The notes under the pieces: generated by a model
What the model was told of the DNA's origin: nothing
Database searches by the model: none
The model's input: the letters and a program-made list of their open reading frames with translations, nothing else
Position numbers and translations under genes: made by a program
Assembly (NCBI GenBank): GCA_949358305.1
Contig: OX442315.1
Location: 18,690,427 to 18,750,426 of the forward strand
DNA from: Strigamia acuminata
Lineage: Eukaryota; Arthropoda; Chilopoda; Geophilomorpha; Linotaeniidae
Length of the DNA stretch: 60,000 bases
Reading direction: 5' to 3'
Shown here: in pieces, positions 1-15,200 of the stretch
Position numbering within the stretch: the first letter of the stretch is position 1
Layout: each line of letters begins with the position of its first letter

Positions 1-472
1 ACGCCGCAACTTTGAACAATTTCAAAGTCACAATTTTGAGCACTTTCGCCGTAAATCCAATTTTCAAAGCCTAAGAATGAGAAAACTACCGTAATTACAA
101 ATGACAAAAGATTTAGAAATTACATTTGTCGACATACCTGTACTCGAGCTAGAAAATGATTTTGAAGTTTCATTACCCGAGTCACTATTCAGGATTCCGA
201 AATCGTCTTGGGTCGTTGAAATGCAGAGGTTTTGCAAATGCCATTCTCCGAGCATGTCTTCTCTATTCCATGGCTGTAAAAAAAAAACTTAATGGAATCA
301 TAACAGAAAATACGCACTTATTTTACGGACTTACCTCAAAATACGGATCTGAAGTGATTTCTTGAGTGAAGTTATTAAACTCCAAAAAACCATTCGGGTT
401 TTCCTCAACAGGCGTAATTTCCTCACAAGGAAACCAAAGCGAGATTTCATTCTCTGTCTGTTCTGCGTCCAT
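1..472 (-). CDS. Unidentified acidic protein, first three coding exons (partial)
   Basis: I do not recognise this protein. Three exons join in one open frame: 335-472 (ATG at 472, 46 codons, donor GTAAGT), 138-273 (acceptor after TTTACAG, donor GTATGT, ends in phase 1) and 1-70 (acceptor TTCTTAG, runs off the edge). The 115 visible residues begin MDAEQTENEI and are rich in Glu, Asp, Asn and Ser, with aromatic/acidic patches such as SDPYFEPWNRED and a Ser run SFSSSST near residue 87. There is no signal peptide or membrane segment. Acidic, Ser-rich N-termini of this kind occur in transcription activators, but that is only an analogy. All four splice sites are good and the frame is open across each, so I am fairly sure this is a real gene. 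The product is unknown. Confidence 0.6.
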
Positions 473-1541
473 AGCCAATAAACCAAGAAAACCTAGAAAA
501 ACAACAGGCGGAAAATGAAACCAATATGGCGAACACAGGCTTTTAATATTTCTCTGGACACAGGTGTGAGGGGAGGGTTATGTTGGCATTTAAACCGATT
601 TGAGTTTACCCCTTGAGAGAGGGGAGATCATGTGATCACTTGTTAACCGATACTACAATAACTGCGTTAGTCACGCTTGACTTTGTGGTTAACCGCTTTT
701 TGAAAAGAAAAATTATTTTCTTTCCGAAACCGTTTCCACGACGAATACGATAATGCTAAAGGAATTATTTTACGAAAATCGGATTTCCACTTTTGTTTTT
801 GACCGTTATAGTTTTTCATCCTTTATTTTTGTGAACAATATTAAAATTTATTTCACTAATCATAAGTTTGACTTACCAAACAACCTGCTGATCGCCTTTT
901 AAAATTGCCTCCCCCTCGCAGCGACGATTTTGTGAACTTGCACACCACCCTACCCGCATCCGTTGCAATGTCTTCGGGCAAAATTAACCAAAAAGTTTTT
1001 AAAAAAAATAAAATAAAATAAAACAACGAAAGAACGGTAACTGTCAGATTTTATTTGCTTAAATTTATTACAAAACTTTTAAAACCTACTTTACATTAAA
1101 ATTTTTAATCCCTGATAGAAAATCAATAAATGACAGTAAATTACGGAAATAAATCAATAAAAAAAAAGTTCCCTTTTGTATATTGTTTAAAGGTATCACA
1201 TCAAATGTATCACTCTACATATGTACAAAAAAAGTAAAATCATCAGTAACAATCTCTAACTTTAATTTTTTCTTTTTAAAAACATGGTCCCATTTGAATG
1301 TAAATAATAAAAACAGATCAAAACTTAACTCAACTCAACTTTGTGACATCAAAATTAAAAAAAAATTCATCCCAACTTCAAGATTGTGTAAAGTATAATT
1401 AAAAACTCAATTTTAACTCTTCATGATCGATTAAAAAAATACATCATGATCGTGTGTAGACACTAAAACTCAATTTTAAACTCTTCATGATTAATTTTTA
1501 AAAAAAAATTCCTAAGTAAAAAAATAAATCCTTATAACGGA
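473..1541. other. Intergenic spacer: promoter of the left gene and 3' UTR of the Draper-like gene
   Basis: No coding exon is seen. Both neighbours read on the minus strand, so the part near 473-900 should hold the promoter and 5' UTR of the left gene, and the part just below 1542 the 3' UTR of the receptor gene. Minus-strand AATAAA signals (TTTATT on the plus strand) lie near 1053 and 1065. The rest is A/T-rich with homopolymer A runs near 1000-1020 and 1498-1508. Confidence 0.4.
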
Positions 1542-6926
<5,385 letters not shown>

Positions 6927-6943
6927 TCTTGTTTTGCCACCGA

Positions 6944-7850
6944 ACTAAAAAGAAAAAACAACAAACGCACAAATTGAAATTGATGTTTTTCCACTGTTTG
7001 TACTCGGACGAAACGACACGTACCAGTTTGCCCAGGATGTTGGTAATAATCGCAGCGCGACGGGAAGTGACGTTAAGGTGTACAATGTGGGATTGATAAA
7101 GAAACGAGCATGTGATATCCTTAAAATAAATACAAATAACAAATAAAAAGGCTGAATGATGTCTGAAACACGACGCGAATTCTTTCCGTGCCACTCAAAA
7201 AACGAACTCGAGCCATATTGAACCCTGAAAATCAAATCAAATTCAAGATCATGTTCCTTCCCTTCCCCATTTTATTATTACTTCAACAGGAAGAAAGAAA
7301 GGAACGAAGACAAACATTTATTCTCCTCGTCCCCTCCCTCAAGTTCGGGGTCAAGTCAAACTCAACAGGATCTTCAGTCATCAACCCCCCAATTTTTTTC
7401 TTCCTTTTTTTTCCCGACCCAATTCCACACGGGGGGGCCTTGAAATAAAATTAGATTATCTCTGATGAGTTTTCCAGTTGTTTATCGCATTTGATCCACT
7501 CGTTGCCCAATTTGACAATTTCCCAAGGTCGATGGATAAAATTCGTGACTCAAATGGCAAATCTAAGATACGAATGATGCAGGGGAAATTTTTTTATAAA
7601 AGTCGGAAGGAAGTTTTTGTCGGTATCAACCACGCGTTTCCTCCCACTCGTTGACCTCTAAAACCATAACCAAGTTGTTCCTCTTGCTCATAACCACACC
7701 TTGTAAGTTTACTTCCATTTCATTCAAAAAACAATGAAATAAAAGGTAAAAATCAAGACAAGAGTGTTCGATTTCTTACCACATTTCTTCGGAATAATAG
7801 AATCGCACTCCCACCACTCCACACCACACCCAGTAGCACTATGGCAACTG
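6944..7850 (-). promoter_or_regulatory. Probable 5' UTR intron and upstream non-coding exon of the Draper-like gene
   Basis: A strong minus-strand acceptor (TTTCTTTTTAG, ending at 6945) lies 18 nt upstream of the Draper-like ATG, so the first coding exon probably begins at 6944 and a non-coding exon lies further upstream. A good donor, AAATGTG followed by GTAAGAAAT, ends an exon at 7780. If used, the 5' UTR intron would be 7779-6945, about 835 bp, and transcription would begin above 7780. This is inferred from splice-site strength alone. Confidence 0.35.
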
Positions 7851-9213
7851 TTTTATTTTTGGCTACTTCAAATTGATTATCGGACTAAATTAATTTTAAA
7901 CAAATGAAAAACTCAAGGTGTGGTTGAATTGCGTCACACACTTCCAATTTCATTATCAGTAGTTCGTTGCACCGAATAATAATTTCCGTTTCATGGAGAT
8001 TTGGAAACTTTAATAAAATATGAGTCATTTTCGATTTCGTTTTGCTTTTCCCCATCTTCTTAATTGATAACTCTTGATTCTGACTCATTCAAAGAGCCAA
8101 TTGGATGATCTATTATCAAATTAACTTCGTTGACTAAATCCCTTTAGACGAATTAACGCTAAACCCCACTTTCGAGGTTCCAACATGGCGAACAGCTGAG
8201 ATATTCACGAGTGAAGGGCACTGTTGCTTCGAGCGATTTCCACATCAAGGCCATTCGGCCAAGAAATGGTATAGTGGCATTCGTTGGCATGACGCTGAAG
8301 GTGAGGAGGTCACCGGCTGACCTCAGTCAAAACAATTGTTAATCAACAAGCCGGGACACACGACACGGCACACCGAACCGAAGGAAAATTAAACTAATTT
8401 CGCTTATAAGTAATCAAATTTTAAATTAATTTAAAACTTGCTGAACTTGCGCGAATTAAAAAGTGAGATTAGGTGATTTTGAGAAAAAGTTAAAGCTGAT
8501 GTTGATTAATTAGGCAGCGAGAAATTTTTCAAATTAAGCTAATTTGATGGCGCGATGGTTGACGCAATCGTCACTTGGGGATCGAGTAACTTTTTCTTTT
8601 TTGGGTCCAACGGCCAACTCGACTCCAAAATTCCTTAATGAGCTCGACCGACTCCTACCATATTTTTTCAAAACACTATAAAACTTCGGACGAATAATAA
8701 ATTAGAAATATTTACTTCGAACCTGTTTCTGTTTGTGTACCAATCGCAACCAAGCGCCAAACAAACCACAAGTTATCGAAATGTAAAGTGATCGTGAACT
8801 TTACATACCTATTTACATCCGCTAGAATTGGTCACGATTTATGTGTATATGTAAAAATAACAACTTCTAGTTGTTGGAATGTGTATCCATTGTCGAATAA
8901 TCTGAGTATCGATAAAGTAATCCTCGATAAATCTCCAGGGACAGTCGTCGCCTTGTTAGTTCCTTCTTTGAGCTCGCAACAAGTTTTTGTCCCGAGTACA
9001 TGGAGCGCTCCGCGTGGCGAAATTTAGAAGTGCTTTCCTTAGGTTTTTAAACTAGGTCAATTAGAAATTAAAATAATGGAATTTACATTGAAAATATTCG
9101 ATTTTTTTTTGTATCGGACATACTTAGTGTTATTTTAGATCCCCTTTTGACCGATTTTTCACAATACAAAACGTGTTTGATGGATTGAAAGCATTTCTTA
9201 TTCATTGAAGCTC
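7851..9213. other. Intergenic DNA with no recognisable gene
   Basis: This is the left part of the spacer between the divergent Draper-like and ADAM10-like genes. It holds only short open frames with no recognisable domain. It may contain promoter sequence for the receptor gene, but no specific element can be supported. Confidence 0.4.
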
Positions 9214-9570
9214 ACAAGGGGAGAGCACCAATAAGCTATCACAGATTGTTGTAATATTAAACAAGAAGGATTGTTATATCATGCTGAATGAGACCCTAAA
9301 ATAATTTCATTCCATAAACAGCCAACAATGCAAACAATGAGCTGAAAGTTGGCACTATTTTGTCTGTGTATACATCAAATCTGAGCAATCAGGCCTAGTG
9401 TATGAATACTGTAAACAACAGTTGCTAGGTAAAAAATAGTTCCAAGATCCAAGTTCAATTTTACCCTTTGAGATTCAATGATGTCATTTCCTCTTTTGAT
9501 ATCACATGACATATGACATCAGAACTTTGTTCAACAACATGACTGTCTTCATGAAGACAATAATAGTTTG

Positions 9571-9641
9571 TAGTGGTGGTTCAGTGGTTAAGGCAGTGGA
9601 CCAGGAATCTTTCCACACAGGTTCAAATCCTGGTGTGTGTG
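9571..9641 (+). repeat. tRNA-like module (SINE head) in left arm
   Basis: The plus strand has a Pol III A box-like TGGTTCAGTGGTTAAGG at 9577-9593 and a B box GGTTCAAATCC at 9620-9630, at tRNA spacing and close to serine/leucine-type tRNA D-arms. A 5-bp anticodon-like stem (GTGGA/TCCAC) closes an 11-nt loop, which is too long, and a 4-bp T stem is present. No 7-bp acceptor stem can be drawn. It is best read as a tRNA-derived SINE head rather than a functional tRNA. Confidence 0.45.
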
Positions 9642-9813
9642 AAAATTTTTACATTTATTTTTTGTTAAATTTTAGCAGTTATTTTAATGTTTGTAATTTT
9701 ATATTTGTTTTCAGAAAATTTTAATTTGGTTAATTTTAATTTTTTAACAAATATAAAATTACAAAAATTAAAATAACTGCTAAAATTTAACAAAAAATAA
9801 ATGTAAAAATTTT

Positions 9814-9884
9814 CACACACACCAGGATTTGAACCTGTGTGGAAAGATTCCTGGTCCACTGCCTTAACCACTGAACCACCACTA
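9814..9884 (-). repeat. tRNA-like module (SINE head) in right arm
   Basis: This is the reverse-complement copy of the module at 9571-9641, with the B box (GGATTTGAACC on the plus strand) at 9825-9835. The two modules point toward each other, so Pol III initiation at either would transcribe toward the centre of the inverted repeat and into the opposite arm. Confidence 0.45.
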
Positions 9885-10241
9885 CAAACTATTATTGTCT
9901 TCATGAAGACAGTCATGTTGTTGAACAAAGTTCTGATGTCATATGTCATGTGATATCAAAAGAGGAAATGACATCATTGAATCTCAAATGGTAAAATTGA
10001 ACTTGGATCTTGGAACTATTTTTTACCTAGCAACTGTTGTTTACAGTATTCATACACTAGGCCTGATTGCTCAGATTTGATGTATACACAGACAAAATAG
10101 TGCCAACTTTCAGCTCATTGTTTGCATTGTTGGCTGTTTATGGAATGAAATTATTTTAGGGTCTCATTCAGCATGATATAACAATCCTTCTTGTTTAATA
10201 TTACAACAATCTGTGATAGCTTATTGGTGCTCTCCCCTTGT

Positions 10242-11846
10242 CAGTCAGCAGTCACTGCTACTGTTCGATGCATCAGTACAGAGAAACTGTGCATCAACTT
10301 CCAGACTCTCCGGTTCACACAACATCGATTAAATATAGAAGCCAGAGTTGGCTGAGTTGGAGGAAAAACCAAAATAAATTCGTCAAAGAGTTACATCATT
10401 TTATGATTCATGGCTTCGTGCAATTTTTCAGCCGTTTTGCATAGCTAGCGCCATTCAAATAAATATTTAAAAAAAAAAAATTATCCTTCGCCAAAAGCCA
10501 AATTGAATTATAAAAAAGTTCAGGATTAAATATCTAAAATATTTATACGTTTTTCTTGTTCTGAGCGCTGTAGATTAGAAGCGTGGCGGCATCTAGTGAC
10601 AAAATTGATAATTGTAGTTTACTTTCCGCCCAGTGAGCGGAAAGCACCTATTAAACTCCCTTTATCTAGACTGTAGGGTGAAGCTAAACGGTAGCTTAAG
10701 ATAAGCCGAAGTAGAGTAGACTCTGAGTTAATTAGTTTCTTTTCTCGCCATTTGTTTCAGATATCATTAGTGTCCCTAGGGTTTCTGTGATGAATGCATT
10801 TGTCTTTTGTTTCTCCATCTCAAACAAAAGACCTAACTCTTGCAATCACTCAACTCTTCTTTTCCCTTTTACTTCAACAACTAAATCAATACAATACTGT
10901 ACACCACTAAAAAAAATAAAAATAAAAATAAAAATAAAAATAAAAATAAATAAAAATGGATTTGTCTTGTAGTATATCACATCCTTTATTTGTAGAAAAA
11001 AAATAATTGTTCAGCTTGGTTTTCCTCACTTTTTTCTCTTCATCACGTCTTCCCACCGGCTATGAAATGATGAGAACAAAATCTCGTTCAAAACGTCAAG
11101 GTAAATGGAGGTTGATAGGCCTATCATCCGTTGTAAACAGGTTAAAGCGCCTTAAAACGGGTAGTTCTGGTGATGACAGTGATTGAATATCAGGATTCCA
11201 GGGTTCAATCCTCGTAGCACAACTTTAAACAAAATGAAATTCGATAAAAGACCACAACCGAGTCAACAACTACAAAATACCACAAATTAAAAACATTTTC
11301 AATTTAAATCCTCTTCCTAATTCCTCAATGCTCACATTAAGTGGCTAGTACACATACTGTATAAACAAGTACAGTACAAACTGCCATTTTTCTTCCTCCA
11401 CTGGTTGCTGCTTTACATGATTGCAAAAGAGTGAAGGAAAAAAATAAAGAAAAGAGAAAAAGGGGAAAAAGAGAAAGGAAGAAAGAGAAAGAGAGAAAGA
11501 AAGAAAGAAAAAAAATCTTTTCACCTACTCCATCACTGAATCCGTTTACCCACTGATCTCAAAATAAATTGAACACCGACGCCCGTCCTATCAGCTGTTT
11601 TGGACCATCTAAAAATCAATTCGAAATAGGATGACTCGATTTTCATTAGAGGGTCACCTTGATATGCAAACACTTGGCCGTCAAGTCGAGTACTTAGTCT
11701 GAAACCTTTTCCTTATCGAATAATTACAGCTTCATTATCCCGCCATTATTCTTATCGAAACGATTGGTCATAATTCAGCCGAAACCCATTCAAAGCTCAT
11801 CAGAGCTAATTTCTCTCTTCTCTGACCACCTTCCCTGCACTGCGCA
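10242..11846. other. Intergenic DNA with simple repeats, no gene seen
   Basis: No coding exon is recognised. An (AAAAT)n microsatellite lies at about 10911-10957 and a purine-rich A/G tract at about 11436-11515. The right end approaches the GC-richer 5' region of the ADAM10-like gene. Confidence 0.5.
10911..10957. repeat. (AAAAT)n microsatellite
   Basis: Six to seven near-perfect AAAAT/AAATA units occur in a row, with a slight interruption near the right end. Confidence 0.85.
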
Positions 11847-12150
11847 ATGGCAGGTCTCGATCGATCAGCTGCTCTGCCAGGCACGCGGGATAGCGAGGCC
11901 GCGTCAGAGGAAAGATTGAAGCTCGAGGAGTACCATTCCCAGTGCTCTTCTCGGTGCCCTCCATCGCCACCTTATCACGGGACAGTTATAAAAAAATGTG
12001 TCGGCTGGCACGAGGTTCAAGGGCGCTCCGTTCGCCCTCCCCGTGTAGCTAGCACCGGCCGCCGGCATGAGGGCTGCTGGCGGGCGGAGATCGGACCTCG
12101 TCGCTCGGCCCGTTTGAGTGTGCGAATTGGCGTCGTCGTGGCCGCCCCAA
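11847..12150 (+). promoter_or_regulatory. GC-rich 5' leader of the ADAM10-like gene with a long upstream reading frame
   Basis: The 300 bp before the protease ATG are markedly richer in G+C and CpG than the surrounding DNA, as expected for a promoter or 5' UTR. An in-frame TGA at 12115-12117 fixes ATG 12151 as the first in-frame start. An out-of-frame ATG at 11847 opens an uninterrupted frame that runs past ATG 12151. If the mRNA begins upstream of 11847, this would be a large overlapping upstream ORF that could limit translation. No transcription start can be placed. Confidence 0.4.
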
Positions 12151-12220
12151 ATGTGGGTGGGCCTGCGCTGGATCACCAGCCTCGTGGTCTTTGTTGCTAC
12201 TCTGCCGTCAATATACACAG
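12151..12220 (+). other. kul: Exon 1 of the ADAM10-like gene: signal peptide
   Basis: Seventy nucleotides encode [20 protein letters not shown] and three further residues, a compact secretory signal. The exon ends in phase 1 at a GTCAGT donor. Joining to exon 2 gives a Gly codon followed by [11 protein letters not shown], which matches the start of the ADAM10 prodomain. Confidence 0.85.
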
Positions 12221-15200
12221 GTCAGTTGTCTTTTTTTCTTTTACACCTTATTTCTCCCCGTTTCCGGTCGACAAAATCGTTGGCGCATCCTGTTGTCGTT
12301 GTAGCTACTCTGCTGATGACTGCAGTAGTTTGGGTTGGACCAATTGAATTATGGGTACTATTCTTATTTCCTCGTCTTTTTTCATCTCTTTGTTGTTGTT
12401 GTTTGTGTTGGTAATTCTCGCCGTGGCGTTTCATGTACACCGAGTGTATATTTTATGGATTAGTATTCGGTAAAGGTTGTTGCTCTTTTGTAGTCAATGA
12501 ATTAGAGTACAACAAACAAAAGGCAGGACAAAAAAAATGCAAGGGACGGTCGATTTTCTAACCGACTATCAGATGCAACTGGTTGCTGATTCGATCCATT
12601 CCACGTTGCTGTTTTTATTATTTTTTTTTTTTTTGCACCCAAAGAAAATTATTGACACCATTATAATAGGCCTAGATCAAATTAACGCTCCCCTGAATTT
12701 TTACCTGCGCACGTAGCTCGTTTAAAGCTGAACTCGGTCTTGACGGTGTTGTCTGAGCCATTTAAGTTGGAGAGTTAGAAATTCTTGTTTGTTTGTGCTG
12801 TAACTGCAATTGACCGCCTGTGCTGTGGCTCGCCAGCACAACACGGGTGCAAAACGGGAATCTCTTGGGCAAACACAAGTATCATTTGCGCGTTGTCCGT
12901 TGCTGGCTCACAAAGGTTTAGTCAATCAGCATTTGGCAAAGAACGTGCATGGCGTTTTAGATATGAGCCTAACATTAATTTTGCCAAGTGCAAATTTACT
13001 TTACACTTAGGTTTATTCAACTAAGGAGATTCTTCTGTCAATATTCGCCCGCTTGATTGGCTTCTTGTTTCTCTAATTACATACACGTAAGCCCTTGTGG
13101 TTGTAATAATGATGGATCATTCAACAAATTAACGGAAATTGAAACGAGAGATCGTGCCGAAATGGTGAAAACGCAGTTCACGGCATCGCTAGTTCAACCT
13201 CTTTGATGTATTCAATCGCACAAATTTATTCAATCGCCAAAATCATTATAGTTGGAAATTGATTTCATTTAATCCTAAATGAAAAAGGAAAAAATTATAT
13301 TCAATCGTAAATAAGAACTTAAGAGTTAAAATATGAAATTATTTTGAGAAAAAAAAAATAGATTTATTTTATTTACATTTTTTAATTGAAATGAAATTCA
13401 TGGAGACAATTGAATTAAAAATTTAAAATTGAGAAATAAAGAAACTGTTTAAATTTTTTCCTTTTTTTTTTAACCTTCATCTACCATCTTTATCCAGTTT
13501 TTCATTTTCAGGATTGCTATATGCGTAGTAACGACAGAGTGACATCTTTTTCGGTTTTTGCACGCAGATAAGCGTTGAGGAAAAACGAAGAAAAAGATTC
13601 GGATGTCACCCAGTTCCTCACAAATCACTGCACCCACCGGCACAGGCACTAAATTGAAATTTACAACCAGCATTTCCGAGCGGGCTGCCACCAAAACTGC
13701 AGATATAAGTCCCTGCGCTAAAAGTTATTACAAATATCAAGACTCATATACGGGCTAACTTTGGTTTCTTCACTATTGTGTTTTCCAAAAAAAACTGATG
13801 CAATTACAAACTGCCACCACCTTCTTCCTGCGACTTTTTCTTCTCTCCCGATTTTTCATTTTTATTTCTTTTTCTAAACATTCCTAAAACCCGCTCACGT
13901 AAACAAACAAAGTAAAAAAAATATATCTACCATATACAAAATAAAAAATAAAAAAAATAAAAAAAACGAGATAAAAAAAATATACTCCAGCGACTTCTAT
14001 AAAAACAAAAGCTAACATTTTTACGACCAGTTTAATTTCACCTCTCTTCACATCTCTACTTTTATTTGTTATTTCCAGTGTGGAAAAAATTTGCCCCACA
14101 CAGACAAAGTTCTTGATGTCAATTTTGTTTGTCTCGTAAATGTCGGAGACTAGAAAACGCTCACCAAGCACGTGATATTCCGTGACATTCCACACTGAGT
14201 TTCAGTCAGTTTGATCTCAAAACTATTTTGTTCATGCGCAAAATGTTTATGTGCACCTCAAAATCGTGTATACCCGCGTTTCCTGACATCCGATCAAGAA
14301 GAAGAAGAAAAATCTTGCGTGCCGCTCTCACAAATGGAACCCCATATAAGTGGAAGCGTGAGGAAGGATGAAGATCTTCCAATACCCTGCACGTGTGAAG
14401 CCATGCGTGGGACAGCGGCTACAGAAAATTGCACACCTTCACATCTAACACACACACACACGCGTTAAGCAGGTGACGGCCATATATGTCGTTCGTACAA
14501 CTTTTATATCCACAAAGACGTATGCCCTTTCTACCTTTTATCCAATCCTTTGAATACTTTACAACAAATTGGCGCCAAAAAGTCATCACTTTTGTGCACA
14601 CGGCGCCACTTAATTGCTTCTCTCTGCGGGTAATGTCTGCTAGTCGGTCGGAGTTGAAAAAAATAGAAAAAAAAGACATTCTGCCTTTAGCTTCATTAGT
14701 TCCTGCTGAGTTTGTTTTCCCATTATTTGTTTACTCAACATTCGGACTCTTAAGCCTTTGTCGTACAAATTGGTGACGGGATTCCGCCGTTGAAAAGACT
14801 TACTTTTATGTACTACATACATCCCTTTTGACTATAAATGTGTCGGTATTTGATATTGATGCGAGTGATCATATTTCAGCGACCCATATATTATTACTGA
14901 AGGAAAAAAAATGGAAGGAAAAAAGAAAAGTGTTTGAGAATTAAGTGAATTTAATTGGGTACCCTGGAGAGCACGCGTGTGCATATAGTAGCATGCCATA
15001 AAAGCCAGCAAATAAATTGGCACCCAGGCAAATGTTGTTGTATTAAAGATGATATTAAAAAATTTTATGAAATGGTAGGAAGAAAGATTAAAGAGTAACA
15101 TCTGAGAAATGTAATTTCGGTAATTAACTTTATATTCTTGAGAATATAAACACATAAAGTGGCGTGTGTCATGAAAAAGGATTAAATTACGGTTTGTATT

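Larger units (their letters stand above)
9214..10241. repeat. 1,028-bp near-perfect inverted repeat (fold-back element)
   Basis: The left arm (9214 to about 9708) is repeated as its reverse complement in the right arm (about 9746-10241), with roughly 37 bp of A/T-rich spacer. The arms are about 495 bp and differ at only a few positions by eye, such as one base near 9470/9986 and a 1-bp length difference near 9691. The homology stops abruptly at both outer ends (ACAAGGGG at 9214, CCCCTTGT ending at 10241), and I see no clear target-site duplication. The same 60-residue open frame therefore appears in both arms on opposite strands; it is not a gene. It could be a fold-back transposon or a recent inverted duplication of a tRNA-derived repeat. 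A transcript through it could form a long hairpin. Confidence 0.9.

Noticed and set aside
9506-9949. Matching 60-90-residue open frames on both strands
   Set aside because: They are the two arms of the inverted repeat and contain the tRNA-like module; there is no protein evidence.
11161-11225. tRNA-like B box GGGTTCAATCC
   Set aside because: No convincing A box at the right spacing and no acceptor or anticodon stem. It may be part of an old SINE, but this cannot be supported.
12541-12635. tRNA-like GATTCGATCC followed by a long T run
   Set aside because: It resembles a SINE with a T tail, but no A box, cloverleaf or second copy was found.
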